64,000 bases of DNA, taken from the NCBI RefSeq assembly GCF_000961885.1, contig NZ_JZKH01000001.1, positions 1 to 64,000 on the forward strand. Direction: 5' to 3'. Each line of letters starts with the position of its first letter. Position 1 is the first letter of the stretch. The notes under the pieces were generated by a model. It saw nothing but the letters and a program-made list of their open reading frames with translations, had not been told where the DNA came from and ran no database searches. The stretch is from Streptomyces rubellomurinus (lineage in GTDB: Bacteria; Actinomycetota; Actinomycetes; Streptomycetales; Streptomycetaceae). This document shows positions 49,719-58,379 of this stretch, one piece after another. The translations under genes were made by a program, and so were the position numbers.

Positions 49719-50603
49719 ATGACCGAGAACGGCAACGGCGACGGCACGGGGTTCTTCACGTCGGTGGCGGACACCGTCGACCGGCTCGCCGCCGTCGGCT
49801 ACCTGGCCTCCACGGCCGTCGCCACCACCGTCTACCTCGCCGACCGGCTCGGCAAGCCGCTGCTCGTCGAAGGCCCCGCCGGCGTCGGCAAGACCGAACT
49901 CGCCAAGGCCGTGGCCCGGATCGGCGCCGCCCGGCTGGTCCGGCTGCAGTGCTACGAGGGCATCGACGAGGCCCGCGCGCTCTACGAGTGGAACCACGCC
50001 AAGCAGCTGCTGCGGATCACCGCCGGCCGCGACGAGGGCTGGGACGCCGCCCGCACCGACATCTTCGGCGAGGAGTTCCTGCTCACCCGGCCGCTGCTCA
50101 CCGCCATCCGCGGCGACGAGCCCACCGTGCTGCTGATCGACGAGCTGGACAAGGCCGACGTCGAGGTCGAGGCCCTGCTGCTGGAGCTGCTGAGCGACTT
50201 CCAGGTGACCGTCCCCGAGCTCGGCACCATCACCGCGAGCCGCCGCCCGTTCGTGCTGCTCACCTCCAACGCCACCCGGGAGCTCTCCGAGGCGCTGCGC
50301 CGCCGCTGCCTCTTCCTCCACCTCGACTACCCGGACGCCGAGTTGGAACACCGGATCGTCCGCCTCCAGGTGCCCGGCCTGGATGAGACGCTGGCCGCCT
50401 CGCTGGTCCGGGTGGTCGGCGCGCTGCGGGCGATGGAGCTGCGCAAGGCGCCGTCCGTCGCGGAGACCGTCGACTGGGCCCGCACCCTGCTCGCCCTCGG
50501 CGCGGACACCCTGGACGACGCCGTCGTCCGGGACACCCTCGGGGTGATCCTCAAGCACCAGGACGACGTCCGCAAAGCCGCCCGGAAGCTCACCCTCGCA
50601 TGA
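49719..50603 (+). CDS. MoxR-family AAA+ ATPase
   Basis: 294 residues. Walker A EGPAGVGKTELAKAV (Lys58), Walker B VLLIDELDKAD, sensor 1 FVLLTSNATRELSEALRRRC (with arginine finger). MoxR ATPases act as chaperones that insert metals or assemble partners together with a VWA protein. Here the stop overlaps the VWA gene start (ATGA), so the two are coupled. Related CoxD/CoxE pairs serve carbon monoxide dehydrogenase maturation, but no such enzyme genes are seen here. Confidence 0.92.
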   Translation: MTENGNGDGTGFFTSVADTVDRLAAVGYLASTAVATTVYLADRLGKPLLVEGPAGVGKTELAKAVARIGAARLVRLQCYEGIDEARALYEWNHAKQLLRITAGRDEGWDAARTDIFGEEFLLTRPLLTAIRGDEPTVLLIDELDKADVEVEALLLELLSDFQVTVPELGTITASRRPFVLLTSNATRELSEALRRRCLFLHLDYPDAELEHRIVRLQVPGLDETLAASLVRVVGALRAMELRKAPSVAETVDWARTLLALGADTLDDAVVRDTLGVILKHQDDVRKAARKLTLA

Positions 50604-52093
50604 CCACCGCGCCGCGACCGACCGAGCCGGGGCCCGAGGACACCGCAGTACAGGACACCGCCGCGCAGGACACCGCCGCCCGGCTCACCGGCCTGGTCCG
50701 CGCGCTGCGCGGGCACGGCCTGCGGATCGGCCCGGCCGAGACGGTGGACGCCGCCGCCGTCCTCGACGTCCTCGGCCTCGACGACCGCGAGCAGATGCGC
50801 GCCGGCCTGGCCGCCGCCCTGCTCCGCTCGGACGGCCAACGGGCCGTCTTCGACGCCTCCTTCGACCTGTTCTTCCCGCTCGGCATCGGCACCCCCGAGG
50901 CCGTCCGCGCCGATCCGCCGCCGGTGCCGGAGGACCCGGAGCCGCCCCGCTTCGGCCGGCCCGACCCGCTCCGCGACGACCTGCGCGAACGCCTCGCCGC
51001 CGCGCTCGCCGCCGACGACCGCGCCGCCCAGGCCCGGCTGGCCGGCGAGGTGATCGAGGCCTTCGGCCGGTACGGCACCGGCGCCACCCCCGGCTCGGAC
51101 GGCTGGTCCGCCCACCAGGCGCTCGGCCGGCTCTCCCCCGAGACGCTGCTCGCCCGCATCCTCGCCGCCCTGCGCGAGCGCGGCCCCGAGGGCGGCCCCG
51201 AGGACGCCGACGTCGCCGACCGCGTCCTCGCCGACGAGATCCGCCGCCGCATCCAGGGCTTCCGCGGCCTGGTCGCCACCGAGGCCCGCCGCCGGGTCGC
51301 CGAACTGCGCGGCGCCGAGCGGATCGCCGAACGCGCCCTCGCCCCCACCACCGACCGGATCGACTTCCTCGCCGCCGGCCGCGACCAGATCGCCGAACTG
51401 CGCCGCACCGTCCACCCCTTGGCCCGCAAGCTGGCCACCCGCCTGGCCGCCCGGCGCCGCCGCGCCGCCCGCGGCCACATCGACCTGCGCCGCACCCTGC
51501 GCCGCTCGCTCGCCACCGGCGGGGTGCCGCTGCGCCCCGCGTACCGGCTGCGCCGCCCGGCCCGGCCGGAGCTGGTGCTGCTGTGCGACGTCTCCGGCTC
51601 GGTGGCGGGCTTCGCCGACTTCACCATGCTGCTGGTCCGGGCGATGAGCGAACAGTTCAGCAAGGTCCGGGTGTTCGCCTTCGTCAACCGCACCGCCGAG
51701 GTCACCGACCTGCTCCGCGCGGACGGCGCCGACGACCCCGGCCGGCTCGCCGCCCGCATCCTCGCCGAGGCCCGGGTGATGGGCTACCACGGCAACAGCG
51801 ACTACGGCTCGGCCCTCGCCGGCTTCGCCGAGGACCACCTGGACGCCGTCGGCCCGCGCACCACCGTCCTGATCCTCGGCGACGCCCGCAACAACCACCG
51901 CGACCCCAACCTCCCCGCCCTGCACCGGATCGCCGCCCGCGCCCGCCGGGTCCTCTGGCTCAACCCCGAGCAACCCTCCCTCTGGACCACCGGCGACTCG
52001 GCCGCCCCCGCCTACGCGGCCGTCGTCGACATGCACTCCTGCCGCAACGCCCGCCGCCTCGCCGACCTGATCACCCGCCTCCTGCCGGTCTAG
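50600..52093 (+). CDS. VWA domain-containing CoxE-like protein
   Basis: 497 residues. A long helical N-terminal part (about 30-315, Arg/Ala-rich). From about 325 comes a von Willebrand A domain with the MIDAS motif LLCDVSGSVAGFADF (Asp330, Ser332, Ser334). Closely coupled to the MoxR ATPase gene by a 4-base overlap. The pair forms a MoxR-VWA chaperone module; its client is unknown and may be encoded elsewhere. Confidence 0.9.
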   Translation: MTTAPRPTEPGPEDTAVQDTAAQDTAARLTGLVRALRGHGLRIGPAETVDAAAVLDVLGLDDREQMRAGLAAALLRSDGQRAVFDASFDLFFPLGIGTPEAVRADPPPVPEDPEPPRFGRPDPLRDDLRERLAAALAADDRAAQARLAGEVIEAFGRYGTGATPGSDGWSAHQALGRLSPETLLARILAALRERGPEGGPEDADVADRVLADEIRRRIQGFRGLVATEARRRVAELRGAERIAERALAPTTDRIDFLAAGRDQIAELRRTVHPLARKLATRLAARRRRAARGHIDLRRTLRRSLATGGVPLRPAYRLRRPARPELVLLCDVSGSVAGFADFTMLLVRAMSEQFSKVRVFAFVNRTAEVTDLLRADGADDPGRLAARILAEARVMGYHGNSDYGSALAGFAEDHLDAVGPRTTVLILGDARNNHRDPNLPALHRIAARARRVLWLNPEQPSLWTTGDSAAPAYAAVVDMHSCRNARRLADLITRLLPV

Positions 52094-52138
52094 CTCCATC
52101 GAGAAGTGGCCGGCACGAGCCGTGACCGGGCCGTCCGC

Positions 52139-52705
52139 TCAGAAACCCGCCGTGTCGAGTTCGAGGTCCAGCGGCGGCGGGAGCTGCAGCGGCGTGCCGA
52201 AGGGGTGGGGGCCTTCGACCCGGGTGTAGCCGAGCCGGCCCGGTCGGGAGAACAGGGTGCACGTGCGTTCCTGACGGTCGACCAGGAGGTACACGGGCGC
52301 GCCGAACTGGGAGTAGCGCCGGCGCTTGGAGGTCCGGTCGGTGTCGCCGTTCGACGGCGAGGTCACCTCGACGACGAGCACGGTCTGGTCGGGCAGGAGG
52401 GCTCCCTCGGTCTTCGCGAGCTCGGCGGGTACGACGGCGAGGTCGGGGACGTAGAAGTTCTCCGTACCGGGCAGGTCGAGGTTTCCGGAGCCGGCGCGCA
52501 GGCCGAGCTCCCGCATGCGAGGCCCGATCTGCTCGCGGATCAGGTCGACTGCGGTTTCGTGTGCCCAGGACGGTGACACGGGGGTGATGACTCCCTCGAC
52601 GATCTCCACGCGGTCGCCCGCGATGTGCTGAATCGCGTACTTCAGCGCCTGCTCCGGATTCGGCACCTGGCTGTAGTCACCCGGGCTGGCATGTGCCGTG
52701 CTCAC
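52139..52705 (-). CDS. Uma2-family (DUF820) nuclease-fold protein
   Basis: 188 residues. VEIVEGVITPVSPSWAHETAV, NFYVPDLAVVPAELA and VLVVEVTSPSNGDTD carry the PD-(D/E)XK-like Asp and ExK-type residues of the Uma2 family, expanded in Streptomyces and cyanobacteria. Biological role unknown; nuclease activity is inferred from fold. GTG 52705 behind GGAG. Transcribed divergently from the truncated SnoaL-like gene. Confidence 0.87.
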   Translation of the reverse strand: MSTAHASPGDYSQVPNPEQALKYAIQHIAGDRVEIVEGVITPVSPSWAHETAVDLIREQIGPRMRELGLRAGSGNLDLPGTENFYVPDLAVVPAELAKTEGALLPDQTVLVVEVTSPSNGDTDRTSKRRRYSQFGAPVYLLVDRQERTCTLFSRPGRLGYTRVEGPHPFGTPLQLPPPLDLELDTAGF

Positions 52706-52844
52706 CTGCTGCTCTCCTGTCCGGATCTCGGTCCTCGGAACGGACCGGTGACGGTGGGGATCGGTCGGCTGCGGTCCGGCCGTCAAGGCGGGCTTGCTGG
52801 GCCGGCCCCGGCGCACAGCGGTGGAAGCGGCGGCCGGGGCACCC

Positions 52845-52856
52845 AGTAACGTTACT
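52845..52856. promoter_or_regulatory. Perfect palindrome AGTAACGTTACT
   Basis: Twelve bases, extended by two further paired bases each side after one mismatch (52842-52859). It lies 48 bp before the truncated SnoaL-like start. TetR- or MarR-type operators look like this, but no such regulator gene is adjacent. Confidence 0.55.
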
Positions 52857-52904
52857 AGGTGCGGCCTCGGGTCGGCTCCACCCGTGACCACCGGCCGGGA
52901 GACC

Positions 52905-53168
52905 ATGCGGGCCCGGATGAAGGCGACGGCAGGCCTGTGGAGCTTCCACACCGTCGACGAGGTCACCCTGCACGAGACCGCCGACCCCGAAGTCGCCATC
53001 GCCGAGTTCCGGGTGCACGGGCGGATCACCGCGACCGGCGAGCCCTTCGCCCTCACGTACATCAACGTGATCCGGGTCGTCCACGGGCTGATCGTCTCCT
53101 CCCGCGACTTCGGCAACCCGCAGGAGTCCCTCACGCTGCGCACCGCCCTCGCGGTCCCGATCGAGTAA
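52905..53168 (+). pseudogene. N-terminally truncated SnoaL/NTF2-like gene
   Basis: The 87-residue frame (ATG 52905) shows only the last strands of a SnoaL-like fold: VDEVTLHETADPEVAIAEFRVHG, FALTYINVIRVVHGLIVSSRDF. Complete proteins of this kind are about 125-140 residues and begin with a helix and DDVVL-type strand missing here. Upstream DNA gives no continuation in any frame, so a deletion is likely. A strong terminator follows at 53176. Confidence 0.55.
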
Positions 53169-53175
53169 CGCGCAA

Positions 53176-53208
53176 CCGGGCGCGGCCCCGCTGCGGGGCC
53201 GCGCCCGG
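53176..53208. terminator. Hairpin between SnoaL fragment and epoxide hydrolase
   Basis: Perfect 15-bp stem (53176-53190 with 53194-53208), 3-base loop, between convergent genes. Confidence 0.9.
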
Positions 53209-53223
53209 ACAGCCGTCAACTAC

Positions 53224-54192
53224 CTACGAATCCAGGTGCTTCAGGAAGTCCAGCAGCGCCTCGGTGACCTCCGCCGGCCGCTCCTGCTGCGTCCAGTGCC
53301 CGGTGTCCGGCAGCCGGACGGAGCGGTGCAGCCGGGGCAATCGGCCGAGCAGGTACTCCAGCGCGCCGGGCGGGAGCATCGCGTTCACCAGGTCCTGCTC
53401 GCCGGCCATGTACAGCGCCGGCACCTCGACCGTCACCCCGATGAACGGCGCCAGCAGCTCGGCGCTGCGGTCGACGTTGCGGTACCAGTTGAGCCCGCCG
53501 GTGAAGGCCCGCTCGCCGTGCCGGGCGTAGTCGGCGGCGAAGACGTCGAGGTCCGCGTCGGTCAGCCAGCCGGGCAGCCGCTCCGGCTCCGGGATGGTGT
53601 CCAGGAGGGTCTTCCCCTCGGGCACCACCCAGGGCCGCGGCTTGCCGTCCGGCGTGGTGCCCGCCAGGATCCGCCGCAGGCTGGCCTTGACGTCGGCGGC
53701 GAGCTCGGCGTCCGCCCGGCCGGGCTCCTGGAAGTAGATCTGGTAGAAGCCCTCGCCGTAGTTCTCCCGGTAGGTCTGCAGCGGCGGCGGCCCGCCGACC
53801 GGCACCGGCGGCACGCTCAGCCCGGCGACGCCGCGCACCAGGTCGGGCCGCAGCGCCGCGGTGGTCCAGGCCACCGGCGCGCCCCAGTCGTGCCCGACCA
53901 CGACGGCCCGCTCCTCGCCGAGGGCCCCGATCAGCGCGGTGACGTCCCCGACCAGGTGCAGCAGGGTGTACGCGTCGACGCTCTCCGGCTGCTCGCTGCG
54001 CGCGTAACCGCGCTGGTCCGGGGCGACGACCCGGTAGCCGGCCGCGGCGAGCGGGGCGAACTGGTGGCGCCAGGAGTACCAGCTCTCCGGGAAGCCGTGC
54101 AGCAGCAGGACCAGCGGGCCCTCCCCCTGCTCGGCCACGTGCAGCCGGACGCCGTTGACCTCGACGTCGCTGTGTTTGATCGCCTCGTACAA
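53224..54192 (-). CDS. Alpha/beta-fold epoxide hydrolase
   Basis: 322 residues. Oxyanion motif LLLHGFPESWYSWRHQ, nucleophile VVGHDWGAPVAW (Asp), a cap region with Tyr residues (NYGEGFYQIYF, LNWYRNV) and C-terminal DTGHWTQQE (His). This is the soluble epoxide hydrolase pattern, converting epoxides to diols. TTG 54192 behind GGGGAG is the best start. Flanked by terminators on both sides, so monocistronic. Confidence 0.9.
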   Translation of the reverse strand: MYEAIKHSDVEVNGVRLHVAEQGEGPLVLLLHGFPESWYSWRHQFAPLAAAGYRVVAPDQRGYARSEQPESVDAYTLLHLVGDVTALIGALGEERAVVVGHDWGAPVAWTTAALRPDLVRGVAGLSVPPVPVGGPPPLQTYRENYGEGFYQIYFQEPGRADAELAADVKASLRRILAGTTPDGKPRPWVVPEGKTLLDTIPEPERLPGWLTDADLDVFAADYARHGERAFTGGLNWYRNVDRSAELLAPFIGVTVEVPALYMAGEQDLVNAMLPPGALEYLLGRLPRLHRSVRLPDTGHWTQQERPAEVTEALLDFLKHLDS

Positions 54193-54263
54193 ATCCGCTC
54201 CCCGATTGGGCCGACATGTCCTGATGCCTGGTCCCTGCCCACCCCCGAGCGGTTGAAACGCGA

Positions 54264-54297
54264 CCGAGGCCGCCCCGGAACTCCGGGACGGCCTCGG
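54264..54297. terminator. Hairpin downstream of the S8-fold protease gene
   Basis: A stem of 14 pairs with one mismatch (54264-54278 with 54283-54297) and loop AACT, 37 bp past the protease stop codon. Confidence 0.8.
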
Positions 54298-54333
54298 CCA
54301 GTTGGTGCTTCCTGCGGTCAGACCGACGAAGCG

Positions 54334-57300
54334 TCAGCTCACGGTGTAGCTGTACGGGATCGCCGCGAGCACCGCACCGGTGGTGCTCAGGCTGTTGTTG
54401 GCGGTCGCCACCGAGGTCGGGGCGGACACCAGGTACAGCAGACCCTTGACCGTGCTGCCCTTCGGGCCGGTCGGGGTCACGGTCACCTGCAGCGAGCCGC
54501 TGGCGCCCGGCTGGACGGTCACCGGGGTGGCGGCCGGGGCCGTGGCGTTCACCGAGGCGGCGTACGGGTCACCGGTGCTGGAGGTCAGCGCCGGGTCGAA
54601 CGCCAGGGTGTGCGCGGTGGCGGTGATGGTGGCGGTGCCGGCCGGCGCGCCCGCGTTGCTGAACGGGCCGATCTGCTGGACGAAGGTGCCCCAGTTGCCC
54701 GGGACGATCGGCTGCTCGGCGGTGCCCTTGTCGGTCACGGTCGAGATGGTCGAGCCGTTCTGCGCCTTCTTCAGGTCACCGAACAGGTCCGGCGACGAGG
54801 TGGTGGCGGCCAGCTCCAGCTGAGCCGGGGTCGAGGAGGCCGCGACGCCCTTGAGCTGGTCGGTGCCCGGGGGGACCAGGAAGCCCGGCACCGCGGAGCT
54901 GAGGCTCAGCGGCAGGGTGACCGAGGCCGAGGCGCCCTGCGGGACCAGCGGCACGTCGACCCGGTTGTCCAGGCGGCCGTCCGCCGAGATCTTCTGGGTG
55001 GCGACGGTGTTGTTGGTGTAGTTCACCGTGACGGTGACCGGCTTGCCGGCCGCCAGCTTGGTCTTCGCGTCGTTCGGCAGACCGGCCGCGGTGGCCTGGT
55101 TCTGGTTGAACGCGATGGTGCCGGTGAAGTCCTGCGACAGCTGCTGGCCGCTGATCGGGCCGAGCACGTTCAGGACGAACCGCCAGTGGCCCTCGGCCGG
55201 GTTGACGGTGGTGGCCGAGACGCCCGGGTTGGTGCCGGTCAGGTTGCCCTTGTCGTCGAACAGACCGTTGCCCTCGATGTCGATCGGGGTGCCGTTCGGG
55301 CTGATCAGCGCGCCCTGCATGAGCAGGTTGGCGTCCTTGGCGACGGTCAGGCCGACCCGCAGGTCCTTCTGGCCCTTCGGGACGTCGAAGCCGTAGGTGA
55401 AGCTCTGCGTCGGCGAGGAGCCGCGGCCGTTGCCACCGGTGATGGTGCCGGTGAAGGTGCCCTTGCCGTCCTTGACCGGGACGAGGCTGCGGAGCACGAC
55501 CGGAACGCTGGTGGTGCTGCCGTTCGAGCTGGAGACCGTGACGGCCTCGCTCGAGTCGCCGCTGGTGGCCGGGGTGGTGAGCTGGACCTTCAGGTTCTTG
55601 GTCTCACCGGGCTGCAGCTCGGCGGTGTTCGGGCCGACCGAACCGGCCGGGACGGCCCGCTGGGTCGAGGTGCCGAACTGGACGGGGCCGTTGAAGCCCT
55701 TGGCGCCGGCCGGGGTGTAGAAGACGGCGGTCCACTCGCCGGCGACCGGGTGCGGGACGTCCACCAGACCGAAGTTGGCCGGGGTGGCGCCGCCCTGCGG
55801 GCGGGTGTTCGTCTCGAACTTGCCGGACGGGTCGAGCAGCGTCAGGCGCACGACCGGGCCGTTGACGACCGGGTTGGCCGCACCGTGCCAGGCGATCGAG
55901 GCCGCGAGGCGGTCGGCGCCGGCCGGGACGGTGAACTTGACCTGCTTCTGGACCCAGTCCGAGCCGTTGGTCGCGTACTTGAAGGTGTCCTTCGAGGACG
56001 TGTCCATCTGGACGGTCTGGGTGTTGCTCGCCAGCGGCACGAAGGCGCGGGTGGCGGCGCTCACCGTCTGCGGGCTGTCACTGGTGTTGGTGACGGACAC
56101 GTCGGCGGTGTGGGTCGAGCCCGGGGCGCCCGCGATGTCGAGCTGGCCGGTGTTGACGACCACGGTGTTGGCACCCTCGGTGCCGTCGCCGTCGTCGTAG
56201 CCGCGGGCGGCCTCGACGGCGGCCCGGACGTTCAGCAGACCGGCGCCCTGCTCCTCGGCCGGAACGCCGAGGTCCTGGGCGGTGCCGGTGAGGAACTTCT
56301 TCACCAGGGCGGGGGACGGCGAGTCGCCGCCGTGGGTGTCGCGGTAGGCCTGGATGACCAGGGCCGCGGCGCCGGTGACGAACGGGGCGGCCTGGCTGGT
56401 GCCACCGAACGGCTGGATCGCCGACGGCTTGCCGTTGTAGCCCGTGCAGTCGGTGTACTTGGTGACGTCGGGGGTGCACAGCGCCCAGTCCGACTCACCC
56501 GGCGCGACCAGGTCGACGGTCCGGCCGGCCTGGGTGAAGCCACCCGAGGACAGCGCGGAGATGCGGCTGTTGCTCCACTTCTTGTTGGAGAACTGGGAGG
56601 CCGCGTAACCGGTCTGCTGGTAGTTCTGGTTGTCCGTCGACGCGCCGACCGCGATCACGTTCGGGTCGGTGGCCGGGGTGCCGATGGTCCCGCTGATGCC
56701 CGCGTCACCGGAGGAGACGGAGACGGTGACACCGGCCTTGACGGCCTGGTCGTTGAACAGCGAGATGGTGTCGTGCGCGCCGCTGTCCGGGGTGACGTTG
56801 CCACCGAAGGACTCGTTCAGCACGTCGACGTGGGCGACCCGCACCGCGTAGTCGATGGACTGCAGGATCGACGAGTTGGACATCATCTCGCCGCCGGCCT
56901 TCAGCGCGACCAGGTCGGCGTCCGGGGCGAGGCCCTTGATCCGGATGTTGCAGCCGGCCGGCAGCGGGTGCGAGGCGTTGACGAACTGCGAGACGTCGTA
57001 GACCTGGCGGCCCTGGGCGATGACCGCCGAGGCGTCGCCGAAGGCCTCGGCCGCACCGGTGGGCGCGGCCCAGCCGTCACCGGCGAAGTCCTGGTAGTCG
57101 ACGACGGCGTGCGAGCCGTCGGCCCGGATGAAGTCCGGGTTGTTCGGGTCGAGGCCGTCCGCGATGTAGGCGACCTTGACGCCCTTGCCGGTGGCCAGGT
57201 TCTCGACACCGGGGTGGCCGTTGCCGGTCTGGGCGCGCACCGAGTAGAGGCCCTCGGGCTCCAGCAGCGGCTTGCTCGGGTCGGAGGGGCAGACCGTGTT

Positions 57301-57828
57301 GGTCGCGTTCTCCTCCGAGCCCTGGCTGCCGTCACTGCCCGGGGCGGCGGCCTTGGCGTCACCGTTGCCGGCCGCCTTGGCGTCGACGGCGTCCTTGCCC
57401 GTCTTCGCCGTCGAGGCGGCGACCGGGGCGACCTTGACCTGGGTGTCGGCCACCACGGCGGCGACGGCCGGGTCGGCCTGCAGGGAGGCACGCAGAGCCG
57501 GGTCGACGGTGGCCGAGAAGGCGTTGCCGACGACGAAGCTCTTGATGTTGGTGCCGCCGTGGGCCTTGACCTTGTCCAGCAGCGGGGCCTGTGCGTTGGC
57601 CGTCTTCTGCTGGCGGGCGCCCAGGTGACCGTGGTCGGCCGGGGCGTCCGCAATCTGGTCCTTCAGGATCACGATCACCGGCGCCGGCGCCCCGCCCTCG
57701 GCCGCCGTGGGGGCGTTCGAGGGGGTGGGGGCGGGGGTGGCGTTCGCGCAGGTCCCGAAGGTCAGGACCATGGACGCGGAGGTGACCGTGACGGCAGCTG
57801 CTAGCTGGGCTTTCCGCCAGCTGATCAA
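54334..57828 (-). CDS. Large secreted S8-fold (subtilase-like) protease with altered active site
   Basis: 1164 residues from TTG 57828 (AAAGGA upstream). Signal peptide about 1-30, propeptide-like region with an I9-type look (VIVILKDQIADAP), protease domain about 215-500, then about 650 residues of beta-sandwich repeats. Ser478 sits in FGGTSQAAPFVTGAA and Asn338 in LNESFGG. The canonical DTG reads IADGLDPN (Asp224), and the HGTH motif is absent, replaced by GAAEAFGDAS (Glu261, Asp265). This matches a known Streptomyces S8 subgroup. The gene is terminated and lies downstream of a paired 20-bp-spaced repeat. Confidence 0.87.
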   Translation of the reverse strand: MISWRKAQLAAAVTVTSASMVLTFGTCANATPAPTPSNAPTAAEGGAPAPVIVILKDQIADAPADHGHLGARQQKTANAQAPLLDKVKAHGGTNIKSFVVGNAFSATVDPALRASLQADPAVAAVVADTQVKVAPVAASTAKTGKDAVDAKAAGNGDAKAAAPGSDGSQGSEENATNTVCPSDPSKPLLEPEGLYSVRAQTGNGHPGVENLATGKGVKVAYIADGLDPNNPDFIRADGSHAVVDYQDFAGDGWAAPTGAAEAFGDASAVIAQGRQVYDVSQFVNASHPLPAGCNIRIKGLAPDADLVALKAGGEMMSNSSILQSIDYAVRVAHVDVLNESFGGNVTPDSGAHDTISLFNDQAVKAGVTVSVSSGDAGISGTIGTPATDPNVIAVGASTDNQNYQQTGYAASQFSNKKWSNSRISALSSGGFTQAGRTVDLVAPGESDWALCTPDVTKYTDCTGYNGKPSAIQPFGGTSQAAPFVTGAAALVIQAYRDTHGGDSPSPALVKKFLTGTAQDLGVPAEEQGAGLLNVRAAVEAARGYDDGDGTEGANTVVVNTGQLDIAGAPGSTHTADVSVTNTSDSPQTVSAATRAFVPLASNTQTVQMDTSSKDTFKYATNGSDWVQKQVKFTVPAGADRLAASIAWHGAANPVVNGPVVRLTLLDPSGKFETNTRPQGGATPANFGLVDVPHPVAGEWTAVFYTPAGAKGFNGPVQFGTSTQRAVPAGSVGPNTAELQPGETKNLKVQLTTPATSGDSSEAVTVSSSNGSTTSVPVVLRSLVPVKDGKGTFTGTITGGNGRGSSPTQSFTYGFDVPKGQKDLRVGLTVAKDANLLMQGALISPNGTPIDIEGNGLFDDKGNLTGTNPGVSATTVNPAEGHWRFVLNVLGPISGQQLSQDFTGTIAFNQNQATAAGLPNDAKTKLAAGKPVTVTVNYTNNTVATQKISADGRLDNRVDVPLVPQGASASVTLPLSLSSAVPGFLVPPGTDQLKGVAASSTPAQLELAATTSSPDLFGDLKKAQNGSTISTVTDKGTAEQPIVPGNWGTFVQQIGPFSNAGAPAGTATITATAHTLAFDPALTSSTGDPYAASVNATAPAATPVTVQPGASGSLQVTVTPTGPKGSTVKGLLYLVSAPTSVATANNSLSTTGAVLAAIPYSYTVS

Positions 57829-57977
57829 TGGACATCCTTTCGTCTGATGAGACGTCAGGTTGCGCACAGCCCAGCGTACGCGAGTCCGGATCGGCCGCGT
57901 GGTTGGTCCGGACCGCGCGTCCCGACAGCGGTCGCATTCCAGCGCATCCGACACGACCACGACAAGGGGTGAAATCC

Positions 57978-58013
57978 CCATCAGAAAGTAAAAATGACCA
58001 TCAGAAAGTAAAA
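57978..58013. repeat. Two direct repeats CCATCAGAAAGTAAAA, 20 bp apart
   Basis: Identical 16-base copies at 57978-57993 and 57998-58013. The 20-bp period puts both on the same face of the helix. They lie 150 bp upstream of the S8 protease start in AT-rich DNA and look like tandem activator sites. The wider region 57829-58379 is otherwise free of credible genes. Confidence 0.65.
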
Positions 58014-58311
58014 TACACCGTATAAATCGCGCCGGAGGTGTCCCTTTTTCGCCGATCAGGACCGGTCAGTCACGGTCGAAACCGAGCGATGCCGCCCCGA
58101 AAACGCCAGTGGCGGACTCTCGACAGTGGCGGAATGTCGCCAGTCGGTCGACTCTTTGTCGACACCGCGACATTCCTTCCCCGTCGACCCGATCCAAAAC
58201 CGGGCTCCGCTGTTTCCGCCGGAGCGCCGCTCCGGCGGAGGTGGGGAGGGGGGCCGGCGGGACGGGCGGCGCGGACGGGCGAGGCGGGCGGCGCGGACGG
58301 GCCGGATATCC

Positions 58312-58368
58312 TTACGCCATAAAGAGTTGCCGCCACGGCGGTGCCCGCAGGAATGCTTTACGCCATAA
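58312..58368. promoter_or_regulatory. Repeated TTACGCCATAA sites upstream of TetR gene
   Basis: Eleven-base copies at 58312-58322 and 58358-58368, 46 bp apart, the second ending within the ribosome-site region of the TetR gene. TTA/TAA ends make each weakly palindromic. Probable autoregulatory operators. Confidence 0.55.
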
Positions 58369-58379
58369 GGAGACTTGGG

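Noticed and set aside
49719..52093. MoxR-VWA pair as a carbon monoxide dehydrogenase maturation locus
   Set aside because: No molybdenum hydroxylase subunits or other cox genes in the neighbourhood; only the module is supported.
53236..57804. 1522-codon open frame on the plus strand opposite the protease and epoxide hydrolase
   Set aside because: Low-complexity Gly/Arg/Val/Asp composition and exact overlap with two well-supported genes on the other strand.
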